The notes beneath the pieces are model-generated. The model saw nothing but the letters and a program-made list of their open reading frames with translations, did not search any database and was not told where the DNA came from. A stretch of DNA of 64,000 bases from Amycolatopsis sp. WQ 127309 (GTDB taxonomy: Bacteria; Actinomycetota; Actinomycetes; Mycobacteriales; Pseudonocardiaceae). Positions 9,208 to 17,000 of this stretch are shown here, in pieces. Numbering within the stretch: the stretch's first letter is position 1; each line of letters begins with the position of its first letter. Both the position numbers and the translations under genes were made by a program. The DNA lies in the NCBI RefSeq assembly GCF_023023025.1, contig NZ_CP095481.1, positions 310,001 to 374,000 on the forward strand, in the 5' to 3' direction.

Positions 9208-11982
9208 GTGGTCCCCCGGCCGTCCCAAGCTCACTCCGTGGAGGACTTGCTCGAAACCGTGACCGCACCCGAAACCGCGCTGGTCGTCGTGACCGGACGG
9301 GCGGGGATGGGCCGCACGACGGCCCTGACGACCCTTGGCGCCCATTTCGAGCGGGCCGGGCACCGGGTGTCCGGCTTGCGGTTCACAGCGCGCGGTGACC
9401 TTCTTCCGCTGCGCGGGGGTTCCTCGCCCGACTCCGGCGATCTCCCGGCTACGCCCGGCGCCCCGGCCGAAGCGGCCTGGACCCCGCTCCGGCCGGTCGA
9501 GGGCGCCCACGACGACCCCGCGATCGCCGAACGCGCCGCCGCGGCGGTCCTGGCGTCGCTGCAGCAACCCGGTGGCCGGTCACTCCTGCTGGTCGACGAC
9601 GCGCAGTGGATGGATTCGGACTCGCTCGCCGTGCTCGTCGCGGTCGCCCGCCGGGCCGCCGGCGGTTCGGTCTCGTGCGTGTGCGCGGTGCGGACTCCGG
9701 CTCCGGACCTCGGCGATGCCGAAACATTCGCGGCCTTCGCCCAGCTGCGGGCCTCGGGAGCCGCCGCTGTCGTCCGGGTCCGGCCGATGACGCGAAAGCA
9801 GATCGGCCATGAGCTGACCAAGATCGCCGGCGCTTTGCCCGAGCCGGAGCTGATCACCTACCTGTACGAGCAGAGCCGGGGCGTGCGAGCGGCGTTCTGG
9901 GACACCTACGAGCTCCTGCAGCGCAGCGGCTGGATCAGAATGGTGGACAAGCGGGCCTACCTCGTGCCCGGGCGGCCGCTGGTCGTCGCCCCGATGCGCA
10001 GCCGGCTCATCGACGCTGTCGCCGAGCTCGGAGCGCCGATCCTGGCCACCGCGAAGGCCGCCGCCGCGCTGGCCCCGCTCGGTGCCGCGATGCCCGGGCT
10101 GGTCGCCGAAGCACTCGAGATCCCGGCACCGGCGGTCACCGCGGAACTCGAAGTGCTGCGCCGCCAAGGCGTGCTTCACCGCGGCCTGGACGGTTCGGTG
10201 TGGCGATTCGTTGTGCCTCAAGTCGCGAACGCGCTGATCGACTGCTCCGGGCCGCATTCCAAACAGCACCTCGCGGCGAAGGCGGTCACCGCGGTCTGGG
10301 ACGGCACGGCCACCAGCCACGACACCGGCTACCTGTGCGACCGGGTGGCCGAGGCGGGCCGGCTGGTCGACTCGCGACGCGCTCTGGGCGTTCTGGTTTC
10401 GCACAGCACCGCGGTGAGCGAGGCGCGGATCGAATCCGCGCTGCACTGGCTGAGCGCCGCCGTGGAACTCGCCGACAGCCGTCCGCAGCGGGTGATGATC
10501 CTGCTGCTCTACACCACCATCTGCCACTCGCGCGGGAAGTACGAAGACAGTTTGCGTGGCGCCCGGCGGTTGTTGGAAGACTTCTCCGACCAGCTATCCG
10601 CCGGGACCGCCCAGGAACTGCAGATGATGGCCGTGTGTGCGCTGGGCGGACTGGACCAGGCCGGGCAGCTGGCGGAGCTGGCGGATGCGCGCCGCCGCTG
10701 GCCCGGCGGGCCGGAAACCGGGTTCGTCACCGAAGCACTCGCGTGCGCCATGCTCGACCGCTGGGCCGCGGCCGACGCCCGGTTGTCCCGCAGCCAGCCG
10801 AGCTGGGCCTCCGGCAACTCGACTTCGGCGATGCTGGGCGGTCTGTTCCACGACTTCGCGAAGCTGTGCACCGGTGACGAAGGCCCCTTCGAGAAGAGCC
10901 TCCTCGAGCGATCACAGTGGCCTCTGCGCGATGTGCGGCGTCACCGGGTCGACCAGATCAACCTGCACGTGGCCGGTCTGCTGCTGAACGGTGACGCGCA
11001 CCGGGCCGGCCGGCTGCTCGTCCAGGAACAGGTCGGGGACGAAGAACTGCAGCCGAGCAACCGGGCGATGGCCGCGGCTCTGCGTGGCGACATCGATCTG
11101 GCGGCGGAGGTGGCCCGGCGCGCCGTGGCCTACCGCTCCGGAGGCGGGTTCGATGCCGGGTACTCCGGCATGTACTACATGGTCGTACTGGCGCTCGTGG
11201 CCCGGGGAAAGTTCGCCACCGCGCGAGAACTGCTGACCGCCGCGCGGGAAACGAAACCGGTGCTGGCGCACCTGCTGGACCTCGCCGAAGCGGAGTACGA
11301 GAACCTCCTGGGCGACCCCGTGCGCGCGGCCGAGAAGGTCCGCGCGGCGCGGGACCACGCGGAGTCTCACGGCATCGTGCTCGGCATGGACCTGGTCTGG
11401 TCGACCATGGTGGACCTGGCACTGGACCTCCGCGACCGCCCGACGGCCGAGCTGTGCGTGACGAAGATGGACCGGCTGGCCGACAGCGTGCCGGGCGTCC
11501 GCACCGTGATCCACGCGCTGTTCGGGCGCGCGGTTGTGTTCGGCGACCGTGCCGCGGCCGACGAATGTCTTCGGCTCAGCCGTGACCGCGACCAGCCGCT
11601 CGAGCTGGCCCGGATCCTGGCCAAGCTGATCAAGCATGGCGTCGCCGACCCCACGGGGCTCAGCGAGGTCTACGAAATCCTCGGCCGCCACGGCGCGCTG
11701 CTCATCCGCGCGCGGACCCGCAGCATCATGCGCGAACACGGCATTCCCGTTCCGGGACGCCAGGAATCCGTCACGGAGAACGAATACCTGCTGGCGGTGC
11801 TGATGTCCGAAGGCCTGAGCAACAAGCAGCTCGCGTCGGCCCTGCGGACCAGCGAAAAGAGCGTGGAAGGACGGCTCAGCCGGCTCGCTTCGCGTACCGG
11901 CTTCCGCTCTCGGATCGAGCTGTCCAACGCACTGCTCAACGGTGAGTTCGCGATGGCGACGGGAGACTCCGGCGGCGGCTGA
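9208..11982 (+). CDS. LAL-type LuxR family regulator with altered P-loop
   Basis: 924 residues. An N-terminal NTPase domain has a P-loop GRAGMGRT at residues 30-37, where the invariant Lys is Arg36, and a good Walker B SLLLVDDAQW with D130/D131. A long alpha-helical middle follows, then a C-terminal LuxR-type helix-turn-helix at about 854-912 (SEGLSNKQLASALRTSEKSV). Loss of the P-loop Lys suggests weak or no ATP hydrolysis, so it may bind without turnover. The start is uncertain: GTG 9208 is the first start codon after an upstream in-frame TAG, GTG 9238 is an alternative, and neither has a strong ribosome site. It converges on the ssgA-like gene with five bases between stops. Confidence 0.85.
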   Translation: MVPRPSQAHSVEDLLETVTAPETALVVVTGRAGMGRTTALTTLGAHFERAGHRVSGLRFTARGDLLPLRGGSSPDSGDLPATPGAPAEAAWTPLRPVEGAHDDPAIAERAAAAVLASLQQPGGRSLLLVDDAQWMDSDSLAVLVAVARRAAGGSVSCVCAVRTPAPDLGDAETFAAFAQLRASGAAAVVRVRPMTRKQIGHELTKIAGALPEPELITYLYEQSRGVRAAFWDTYELLQRSGWIRMVDKRAYLVPGRPLVVAPMRSRLIDAVAELGAPILATAKAAAALAPLGAAMPGLVAEALEIPAPAVTAELEVLRRQGVLHRGLDGSVWRFVVPQVANALIDCSGPHSKQHLAAKAVTAVWDGTATSHDTGYLCDRVAEAGRLVDSRRALGVLVSHSTAVSEARIESALHWLSAAVELADSRPQRVMILLLYTTICHSRGKYEDSLRGARRLLEDFSDQLSAGTAQELQMMAVCALGGLDQAGQLAELADARRRWPGGPETGFVTEALACAMLDRWAAADARLSRSQPSWASGNSTSAMLGGLFHDFAKLCTGDEGPFEKSLLERSQWPLRDVRRHRVDQINLHVAGLLLNGDAHRAGRLLVQEQVGDEELQPSNRAMAAALRGDIDLAAEVARRAVAYRSGGGFDAGYSGMYYMVVLALVARGKFATARELLTAARETKPVLAHLLDLAEAEYENLLGDPVRAAEKVRAARDHAESHGIVLGMDLVWSTMVDLALDLRDRPTAELCVTKMDRLADSVPGVRTVIHALFGRAVVFGDRAAADECLRLSRDRDQPLELARILAKLIKHGVADPTGLSEVYEILGRHGALLIRARTRSIMREHGIPVPGRQESVTENEYLLAVLMSEGLSNKQLASALRTSEKSVEGRLSRLASRTGFRSRIELSNALLNGEFAMATGDSGGG

Positions 11983-11987
11983 CGCGC

Positions 11988-12449
11988 TCAGCGCCCGTCG
12001 CCGAGCAGCCGGACCAGCGCGAGATCGGTGTCGATCCAGTCCTCTTCCGTGCCGAACGGGACCATGTCGTCCATTTGCCGGAGGAAGTCGACCAGCGTCT
12101 CGCGGAGCAAGGTGAGCGCGACGGCGCCGAACGGGCTGCTCAGTTCGAGGAGAACGGCCGGCCCCTCCTGGGTCCACCAGGGCCGCACCCTGATGTCACC
12201 GTACCCCGCGGGTCGCTTCAGGCCGTGCGCCAGCAGATCGCGTGCGAAGATCCAGTCGGTGGCATCACCGTCCTGCTCGATGAACCGAACTTTCACCGCG
12301 AACGGATCCCGGCTGTCGTAGGACATCCGGGCCCGCACGGAGACCGGTTCCCGCTCTTCGGAAAGCAACCCGAAGACCATCGGCCGGCTGCAGATCAGGA
12401 CCTGCTTCCGGACACCGGCCTCCCCCGCTGGTCGCGCCTCATCGTCCAT
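11988..12449 (-). CDS. ssgA: SsgA-like sporulation/cell-division protein (SALP family)
   Basis: 153 residues, the usual size of the SsgA/SsgB-like protein family. Family landmarks are present: SYDSRDPFAVKVRF, a WIFARDLL segment, and a G-DIRVRPWW strand. These actinobacterial proteins steer septum placement and cell-wall remodelling; SsgA recruits SsgB and thereby FtsZ to sporulation septa. The gene lies 44 bases downstream of an IclR-type regulator in the same orientation, the arrangement known for ssgR-ssgA in Streptomyces, so the symbol is used for an SsgA-like protein. An SsgB or other SALP assignment cannot be excluded without a tree. Confidence 0.82.
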   Translation of the reverse strand: MDDEARPAGEAGVRKQVLICSRPMVFGLLSEEREPVSVRARMSYDSRDPFAVKVRFIEQDGDATDWIFARDLLAHGLKRPAGYGDIRVRPWWTQEGPAVLLELSSPFGAVALTLLRETLVDFLRQMDDMVPFGTEEDWIDTDLALVRLLGDGR

Positions 12450-12493
12450 GAACCCAGACTCGGTCGCAGGACTTCATTTCCTCTCAACGCGGC

Positions 12494-13264
12494 TCAGCCG
12501 ACCGCGTTTCCTTCCGCCGGAAAAGAAGAAGTCGCCACGCGAACCGCCCGCGCGATCGCAAAAGCGCTGTTGCGCAACATCTTCGCCGCCGCCGCGTGGT
12601 CGAAGCGGCCGGCCCGGCCGGTGACGGCGAGCGCGACCGGCCGGCTCACCCCGAGGTATCCGGGCACGGTGACAGCCAACGTGCTGAGCGCTCCGGACCG
12701 GTCCTGGCTGCACGCGATCCCGGCCTGCCGCACGGCGGCCAGCTCGGTGGCCGGCACGAGCGGCGTTCGGGCCGCGGGACTGTGGGCCAGTAGGATCCGG
12801 GAAATCGCCGAGAGGCTCGAGCCCGCCCCGACCGGCGTCTGCTCGGGGAGGCGGCACGAGCGGTGGCCGTACACCTGGTTCACGTGGTGCACGACATCAC
12901 CGGCCAGCACGCTGACGCTCGCCGTCTCGCCGGTGGCGCGGTGGAGTTCGACGAGGTAGGCCGTGGATTCCCGCCGCAGCAGCGTGAACACCCCGGTGTC
13001 GACCGGCCGGCCGAACCCGGTGAGCCGTTCACCCGGTCCGTACCGGCTGTCGGTGCGCTCGACCATGCCGTGCGCGTGCAGGACATTCAGCACCCGGTGG
13101 ACCGTCGCCTTCGCGAGACCGGTCCGGCGGGTGAGTTCGGCGAGAGTGGGCTCGTCTTCGTCGGTCAGCACGGCGTTGAGCACGAGCATCGCTTTGTCGA
13201 CCGCGCTGGGCACGCCGCCGGGCTCGTCGTGGAACCCTGATCGGCCGGCCGGAGATGCGCTCAT
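12494..13264 (-). CDS. ssgR: IclR family regulator, probable SsgR homologue
   Basis: 256 residues. An N-terminal winged helix-turn-helix (TLAELTRRTGLAKATVHRVL) is followed by an IclR effector domain of about 170 residues. In Streptomyces, SsgR is an IclR-type activator encoded directly upstream of ssgA and needed for its transcription. The same strand, order and 44-base gap are seen here. The conserved ligand-binding segments are weaker than in the IclR protein at 7560-8405, consistent with a developmental rather than metabolic regulator. The assignment rests on family plus context. Confidence 0.75.
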   Translation of the reverse strand: MSASPAGRSGFHDEPGGVPSAVDKAMLVLNAVLTDEDEPTLAELTRRTGLAKATVHRVLNVLHAHGMVERTDSRYGPGERLTGFGRPVDTGVFTLLRRESTAYLVELHRATGETASVSVLAGDVVHHVNQVYGHRSCRLPEQTPVGAGSSLSAISRILLAHSPAARTPLVPATELAAVRQAGIACSQDRSGALSTLAVTVPGYLGVSRPVALAVTGRAGRFDHAAAAKMLRNSAFAIARAVRVATSSFPAEGNAVG

Positions 13265-13802
13265 CGGTGTCCGTCCACTTCAACCAGGTGCCGGGTGCTT
13301 ACCCCGCCGACACTATGACCCGATCGGCTGATTACCCCTGCGACGGCGAACGGCGGCGCCTGTTCGGCGAGCGGAATTGCCCGATCTTCGAACTGGGCGG
13401 GCACCACCGGCGGGGCCGAGCTCGACTCAACCAGTACCACAGGTTCACTCGAATAGCTGCTTGACAGACACTCAAGCCACCCCATCGGGCGCTTGACAGC
13501 TGCGTCACCACACCGTCGCAGAGAGTTGACGTCTGCTTGATCGGCATTTACCTTGGGAAAACAGTGGTCGCCACCAGCGAACGGCAGCCAACGGGGAGCA
13601 CGACAGAGAAGCGGGCGAGCAGTATGGCCATGCGGAAGACCCCCGTAACACCAGGCCACGCGGCCGCCGGAGCCGGACGGGCCGATCCGGGTCGACGGCC
13701 CCGGCCGGGCGCGGCGCGCGCACCTCGGGCGCGCGGATCCGGCACCGTGTCGGCCGTCAGCCGCTTCGGCGATCAGCCGGAGATCGAAGTCGTGCTCGGT
13801 TC
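13265..13802. other. Non-coding stretch upstream of ssgR and the LuxR remnant
   Basis: No convincing gene is seen. The stretch includes the ssgR upstream region, with several TTGAC-type hexamers at about 13461, 13491 and 13526, and it is AT-richer than its surroundings at 13420-13560. ORFs here lack coding character and match no family I recognise. The 3' part leads into the LuxR remnant. Confidence 0.5.
13526..13554 (+). promoter_or_regulatory. Candidate vegetative-type promoter
   Basis: TTGACG at 13526-13531 and TACCTT at 13549-13554 are separated by 17 bases, matching a housekeeping sigma promoter loosely at -10. It points toward the LuxR remnant and the regulator at 14031. The distance to that regulator is about 480 bases, so it may be a relic promoter of the degraded gene. 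Confidence 0.3.
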
Positions 13803-14027
13803 GTGGCGTCGCCAGCGGCTTTCCGAACCACAGCAAGGTTTCCCTCAGAGTGGCCGGTGCCGGCCCCTTCGGTTTCCACTTCGACGGAAATCGCCGGACG
13901 TCTCCTTGTCGCCCTGCGCACAGTGGAACTGCATCTGTCCACTGTGCACCGTAAACTGGTGCGCATCAGCCGGAGCGGGCTCCTGCCGCCGCGTTGCTCC
14001 CGGCGCATCGCACCTGCCCGCTCGTGA
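13803..14027 (+). pseudogene. 3' remnant of a LuxR-family regulator
   Basis: The frame ends with a recognisable LuxR recognition helix and dimer helix (EIAGRLLVALRTVELHLS followed by TVHRKL and RSGL), then about 15 residues and a TGA at 14025-14027. The preceding residues do not resemble a regulator, so only the C-terminal tail of the old gene survives. The stop is in the same frame as, and three bases before, the start region of the LuxR regulator at 14031. This suggests two tandem paralogs of which the first decayed. Confidence 0.6.
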
Positions 14028-14030
14028 CCA

Positions 14031-15284
14031 GTGGTGGTGAACATGGCTCAGCCGTTCGATCGCAGCGGCGCACCGGGGCAGCTGGATCACGAGCGCCCCC
14101 AGGAGACCACGGTCGGCGCCTTCCACCCCGGTTGCGTCGCCACGGAGGCCCTGACGGTCGGCTTGGCGGGCGTGGACCGCACACTGGCGACCCAGCTGGC
14201 GGACAAGGCGCTCCGGGAGGCCCCTTGCAAGAACGACCTGCGGTGCGTGATGCGCGCGATGTCGGTGCTCCTGATCGCCCGTTCCCTGGCGGCGGTCGAC
14301 GATCACTGCACCCGCTTGACCGGCACGCTTGGACCGGCGGCGGACGGGATCTGGCCGTTGATCCGCGCGCAGATCGCCCGGCTGGCCGGTGACCTCGACG
14401 GCGCACGGCGGGGCCTCGACGAGCTGATCGCGCCGGGCAACCCCCGGAACGTCCGGCAGATCGCCCTCGCCTGGCAGCTCGAGACCCTGATCCGGGCCGG
14501 CGAGCTGGCACAGGCACAGGCACTGGCGCACGCGCACGATCTGGATCGCCTGGTCACGCTGCCATCGGCCCACCGCCCGCTGCTGCTCGCCGCGCGCGGC
14601 ACCGTCCGGCTGGCCGAACGCCGGTTCGCCGAGGCACTGGCCGACTTCACCGGATGCGGTGACGCGCACGCTGCCGATCACATGCCCAACCAGGCCGTGT
14701 TGCACTGGCGGGCGATGGCCGCGTTCGCGGCCCAAGGAGCCGGCCGTCCTGATCTCGCGCGAGCCCTGGCCGAGGGGGAACACGAAGCGGCGATGCGCTG
14801 CGCGGCGCCGGCGGGCGTCGGCTACGCGCTGTACGCCAGGGGCATGGTGGCCGGCCGGCCCAAGGACGCGCTGCTGATGCTCACCGACGCGGTCAACCTG
14901 CTGGAGGTCGCCGGGGCCCGTGTCGAGCTCGCGACCGTCTGCCTGGAACTTGGCCGTCGGCTCGTAGCCGCGGGCGATCTCGAGCTCGCCGAGCCTCAGC
15001 TGGAGCGCGCGGCGGAACTCGCCCGTCAGATCGGCAACAAAAGCCTGGTCACCGAAATCGAGGAAGAACTGCGCAACGCCGGTACGGCACCATCCCGCGC
15101 CTCGCTGACCCCGCAGGAGACGCGCATCGCCAAGCTCGCGCGCGCGAGCCACAGCAACAAGGACATCGCGGCGAAGCTGAACCTGACGGTGCGTACGGTG
15201 GAATTCCACCTGTCGAGCGTCTACCGCAAGCTGCACGTGTCGGGACGCCGGGAGCTGATCTCGCGCCCCCTGAACCTCGGCTGA
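14031..15284 (+). CDS. LuxR-type regulator without ATPase domain
   Basis: Up to 417 residues. The body is alpha-helical and TPR-like (repeated RLAERRFAEALADF-type helices), with a LuxR helix-turn-helix at about residues 352-410 (ARASHSNKDIAAKLNLTVRTVEFHLS). It resembles the C-terminal half of a LAL regulator but lacks any P-loop. Starts are possible at GTG 14031, 14034 or 14037 or at ATG 14043; none has a strong ribosome site, and TGA at 14025 blocks a longer reading. It could be a truncated LAL protein that is still functional, since the HTH and middle are intact. Its target is unknown; the small gene at 15316 converges on it and giant 1 lies downstream. Confidence 0.75.
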   Translation: MVVNMAQPFDRSGAPGQLDHERPQETTVGAFHPGCVATEALTVGLAGVDRTLATQLADKALREAPCKNDLRCVMRAMSVLLIARSLAAVDDHCTRLTGTLGPAADGIWPLIRAQIARLAGDLDGARRGLDELIAPGNPRNVRQIALAWQLETLIRAGELAQAQALAHAHDLDRLVTLPSAHRPLLLAARGTVRLAERRFAEALADFTGCGDAHAADHMPNQAVLHWRAMAAFAAQGAGRPDLARALAEGEHEAAMRCAAPAGVGYALYARGMVAGRPKDALLMLTDAVNLLEVAGARVELATVCLELGRRLVAAGDLELAEPQLERAAELARQIGNKSLVTEIEEELRNAGTAPSRASLTPQETRIAKLARASHSNKDIAAKLNLTVRTVEFHLSSVYRKLHVSGRRELISRPLNLG

Positions 15285-15315
15285 CCGCAGGCCCCCGCGC
15301 GCGAGCCGGCCGTAG

Positions 15316-15591
15316 TCACCAACCGATGATCGGCTTGACCGGCGGCAACCCGTAGAGGGGATCGACTTCGCCGTGCTCGTGTTCGGCGAACACACTCTCG
15401 TCGAAGCAGAGGTACGCGCGGTCTTCCTCGGCCGGGTCCCGGTCGAGGAGTCGCACCGCGCCAGGAGCAGGCAGCTCGGGGTACCCCGGACCGGGACCGA
15501 AACCACCGAGCGCGCGGCCGGCCCGCCGTTCGGTCGTGTCGGACCAGCGATCGACCAGCACCGGGGCGGCTTCGAGACCAGTTCGGGACAT
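15316..15591 (-). CDS. Small protein of unknown function
   Basis: 91 residues from ATG 15591, which has GGAAGG at 7-8 bases; GTG 15621 gives a longer but less well-initiated form. The sequence is acidic toward the C-terminus (DRDPAEEDRAYLCFDE, EHEHGEVDPLYGL) and ends IIGW. No signal peptide, membrane helix or known domain is recognised. It is divergent from giant 1, with about 390 bases between them, so a partner or immunity role is conceivable but unsupported. Confidence 0.5.
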   Translation of the reverse strand: MSRTGLEAAPVLVDRWSDTTERRAGRALGGFGPGPGYPELPAPGAVRLLDRDPAEEDRAYLCFDESVFAEHEHGEVDPLYGLPPVKPIIGW

Positions 15592-15979
15592 GACGGCACC
15601 TTCCAAACTCGGTTCGCTCACACGGAATCGACCCGATGATTACAGCGCCGTGAGAGCAGGACGGGAACCTCGGGCACCGGGTGCTCGAACCAGTCGGGGA
15701 GATTCCCTCGGCAGCCGGCCGGCCCGGGTTCGTGAGGGTTCTCTCCCGGATTCCCGCGGATGATCAATCGCCGGATGCGTGATCCTGCGCACCTTTCACC
15801 ATTTCTTACGGGCCCGCGCAGTGACCCGTCACACTTTCCTGCCCGTTATTCGTGAGGTAAACCCCCCTTCGTTCACGGTCCTCCCGGGCTCCTCCGGCGG
15901 CCGACTCACCCAGGCAACAAGAATTTCCGTTGACCGACCGGCCGTGAGGAATACCGCGCTTTGTGAAGGGATATCGAAC
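15592..15979. promoter_or_regulatory. Upstream region of giant 1
   Basis: 388 bases without a convincing gene. Small symmetric elements are visible: GCACC-G-GGTGC at about 15679 and GTGAC-CC-GTCAC at 15821-15832. Close to the start there is a TTGACC hexamer at about 15929, without a good -10. The giant 1 GTG at 15980 follows GAAGGG by nine bases. The region must hold promoters for giant 1 and the divergent small gene, but none can be assigned firmly. Confidence 0.4.
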
Positions 15980-17000
15980 GTGAGCGACGGGCTGCGCGTG
16001 CCGGTGGAGGTTCAGCATTTTTTGGAGGTGGTGTTGGGGGTTGCGGTGCCGGAGGGTTCGGTGCGGGGGTTGTATGGGTTGGCGGGTGATTGGGATGAGT
16101 TGGTGGGGGCGTTGGAGGGGTTGGAGCGGGCGGTGGGGGTGGGTGGGGTGGGGGTGGGGTCGGCGTTGGTGGGTGAGGTGGGGCGGGTGTCGGGGTTGTG
16201 GTTGTCGGGTGATGCGGTGGAGGGGTTGTCGGTGTTGGTGGGGGGTGCGCGGGAGGCGGCGAAGTTGTCGCGGAATGCGGGTGCGGATGTGGTGAAGGCG
16301 TTTTTTTTGTTGTCGGTGATGGCGTTGGTTGCGTTGGCGACGATTGTGGAGTTGGCGTGGACGGTGGTGGGGGCGTTGCTGGTGCCGGTCGTGGAGGCGG
16401 GGGCGCGGGTGGCGGCGTTGGCGTTGGTGGAGGCGTTGAAGGCTCGGTTGGCGGGGTTGACGTTTTCGGGGGCGGCGCGGGGGTTGGGTCGGGTGGGGGT
16501 GCAGGCGGGGAAGTTCGGGGTGGTGGGGGCGGGTTTTATGGGTGGGTTGGATTTCGGTTTTCAGGTGGGTCAGGTGTTGGTGGGGGCGCGGGAGGGGTTG
16601 GATGGGCGGTCGGTTGTGGGGTCGGTGGTGGGTGGGGTGTTGGGGGGTGCGTTTGCGGGGGTGGCGCATGCGGGGGCGGTGTTTGTGCGGGACACGGCGA
16701 GGAAGTTGGAGGCGGGGTCGGGGAGGGGGGTGGAGTTTCCGGGGTATGTGCGGGCGTTGGGTCATGTGGGGTATGGGTTGTCGCAGGTGGGGATGGTGGT
16801 GGTGAGTGCGCCGGCGGTGAATGCGGCGGTGGGGACGCCGGGGGTGAGTCCGTTTTTGGGGGCGTTGGGTGCGTTGGGGGCGATGGGTCGTGGTGGTCGT
16901 GCTGGTGGTGGTGGTGGTGGGGTGTTGTCGTCGTTGGATGGTGTGGTGGTGGGGGTGGGGGGTTTGCGCCCGCCGGTGGTGACCATTCCTGATACCGGAA
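15980..17000 (+). other. Giant 1 N-terminal WXG100/CpnT-like helical domain, G-rich coding cassette
   Basis: Encodes about 340 helical residues with hydrophobic stretches (about residues 106-155) and the PGYVRALGHVGYG segment, paralleling PRYVAGLGDLAYG in giant 2. From about 16020 to 16980 the coding strand is nearly devoid of C and A: Leu is TTG, Val GTG, Gly GGG/GGT and Ala GCG. It switches abruptly to C-ending codons at about 16981. Confidence 0.75.

Noticed and set aside
15779..15979. Upstream extension of giant 1 to 15779
   Set aside because: The 67 extra codons lack coding bias and family similarity, while GTG 15980 has a good ribosome site and begins the conserved N-terminal domain.
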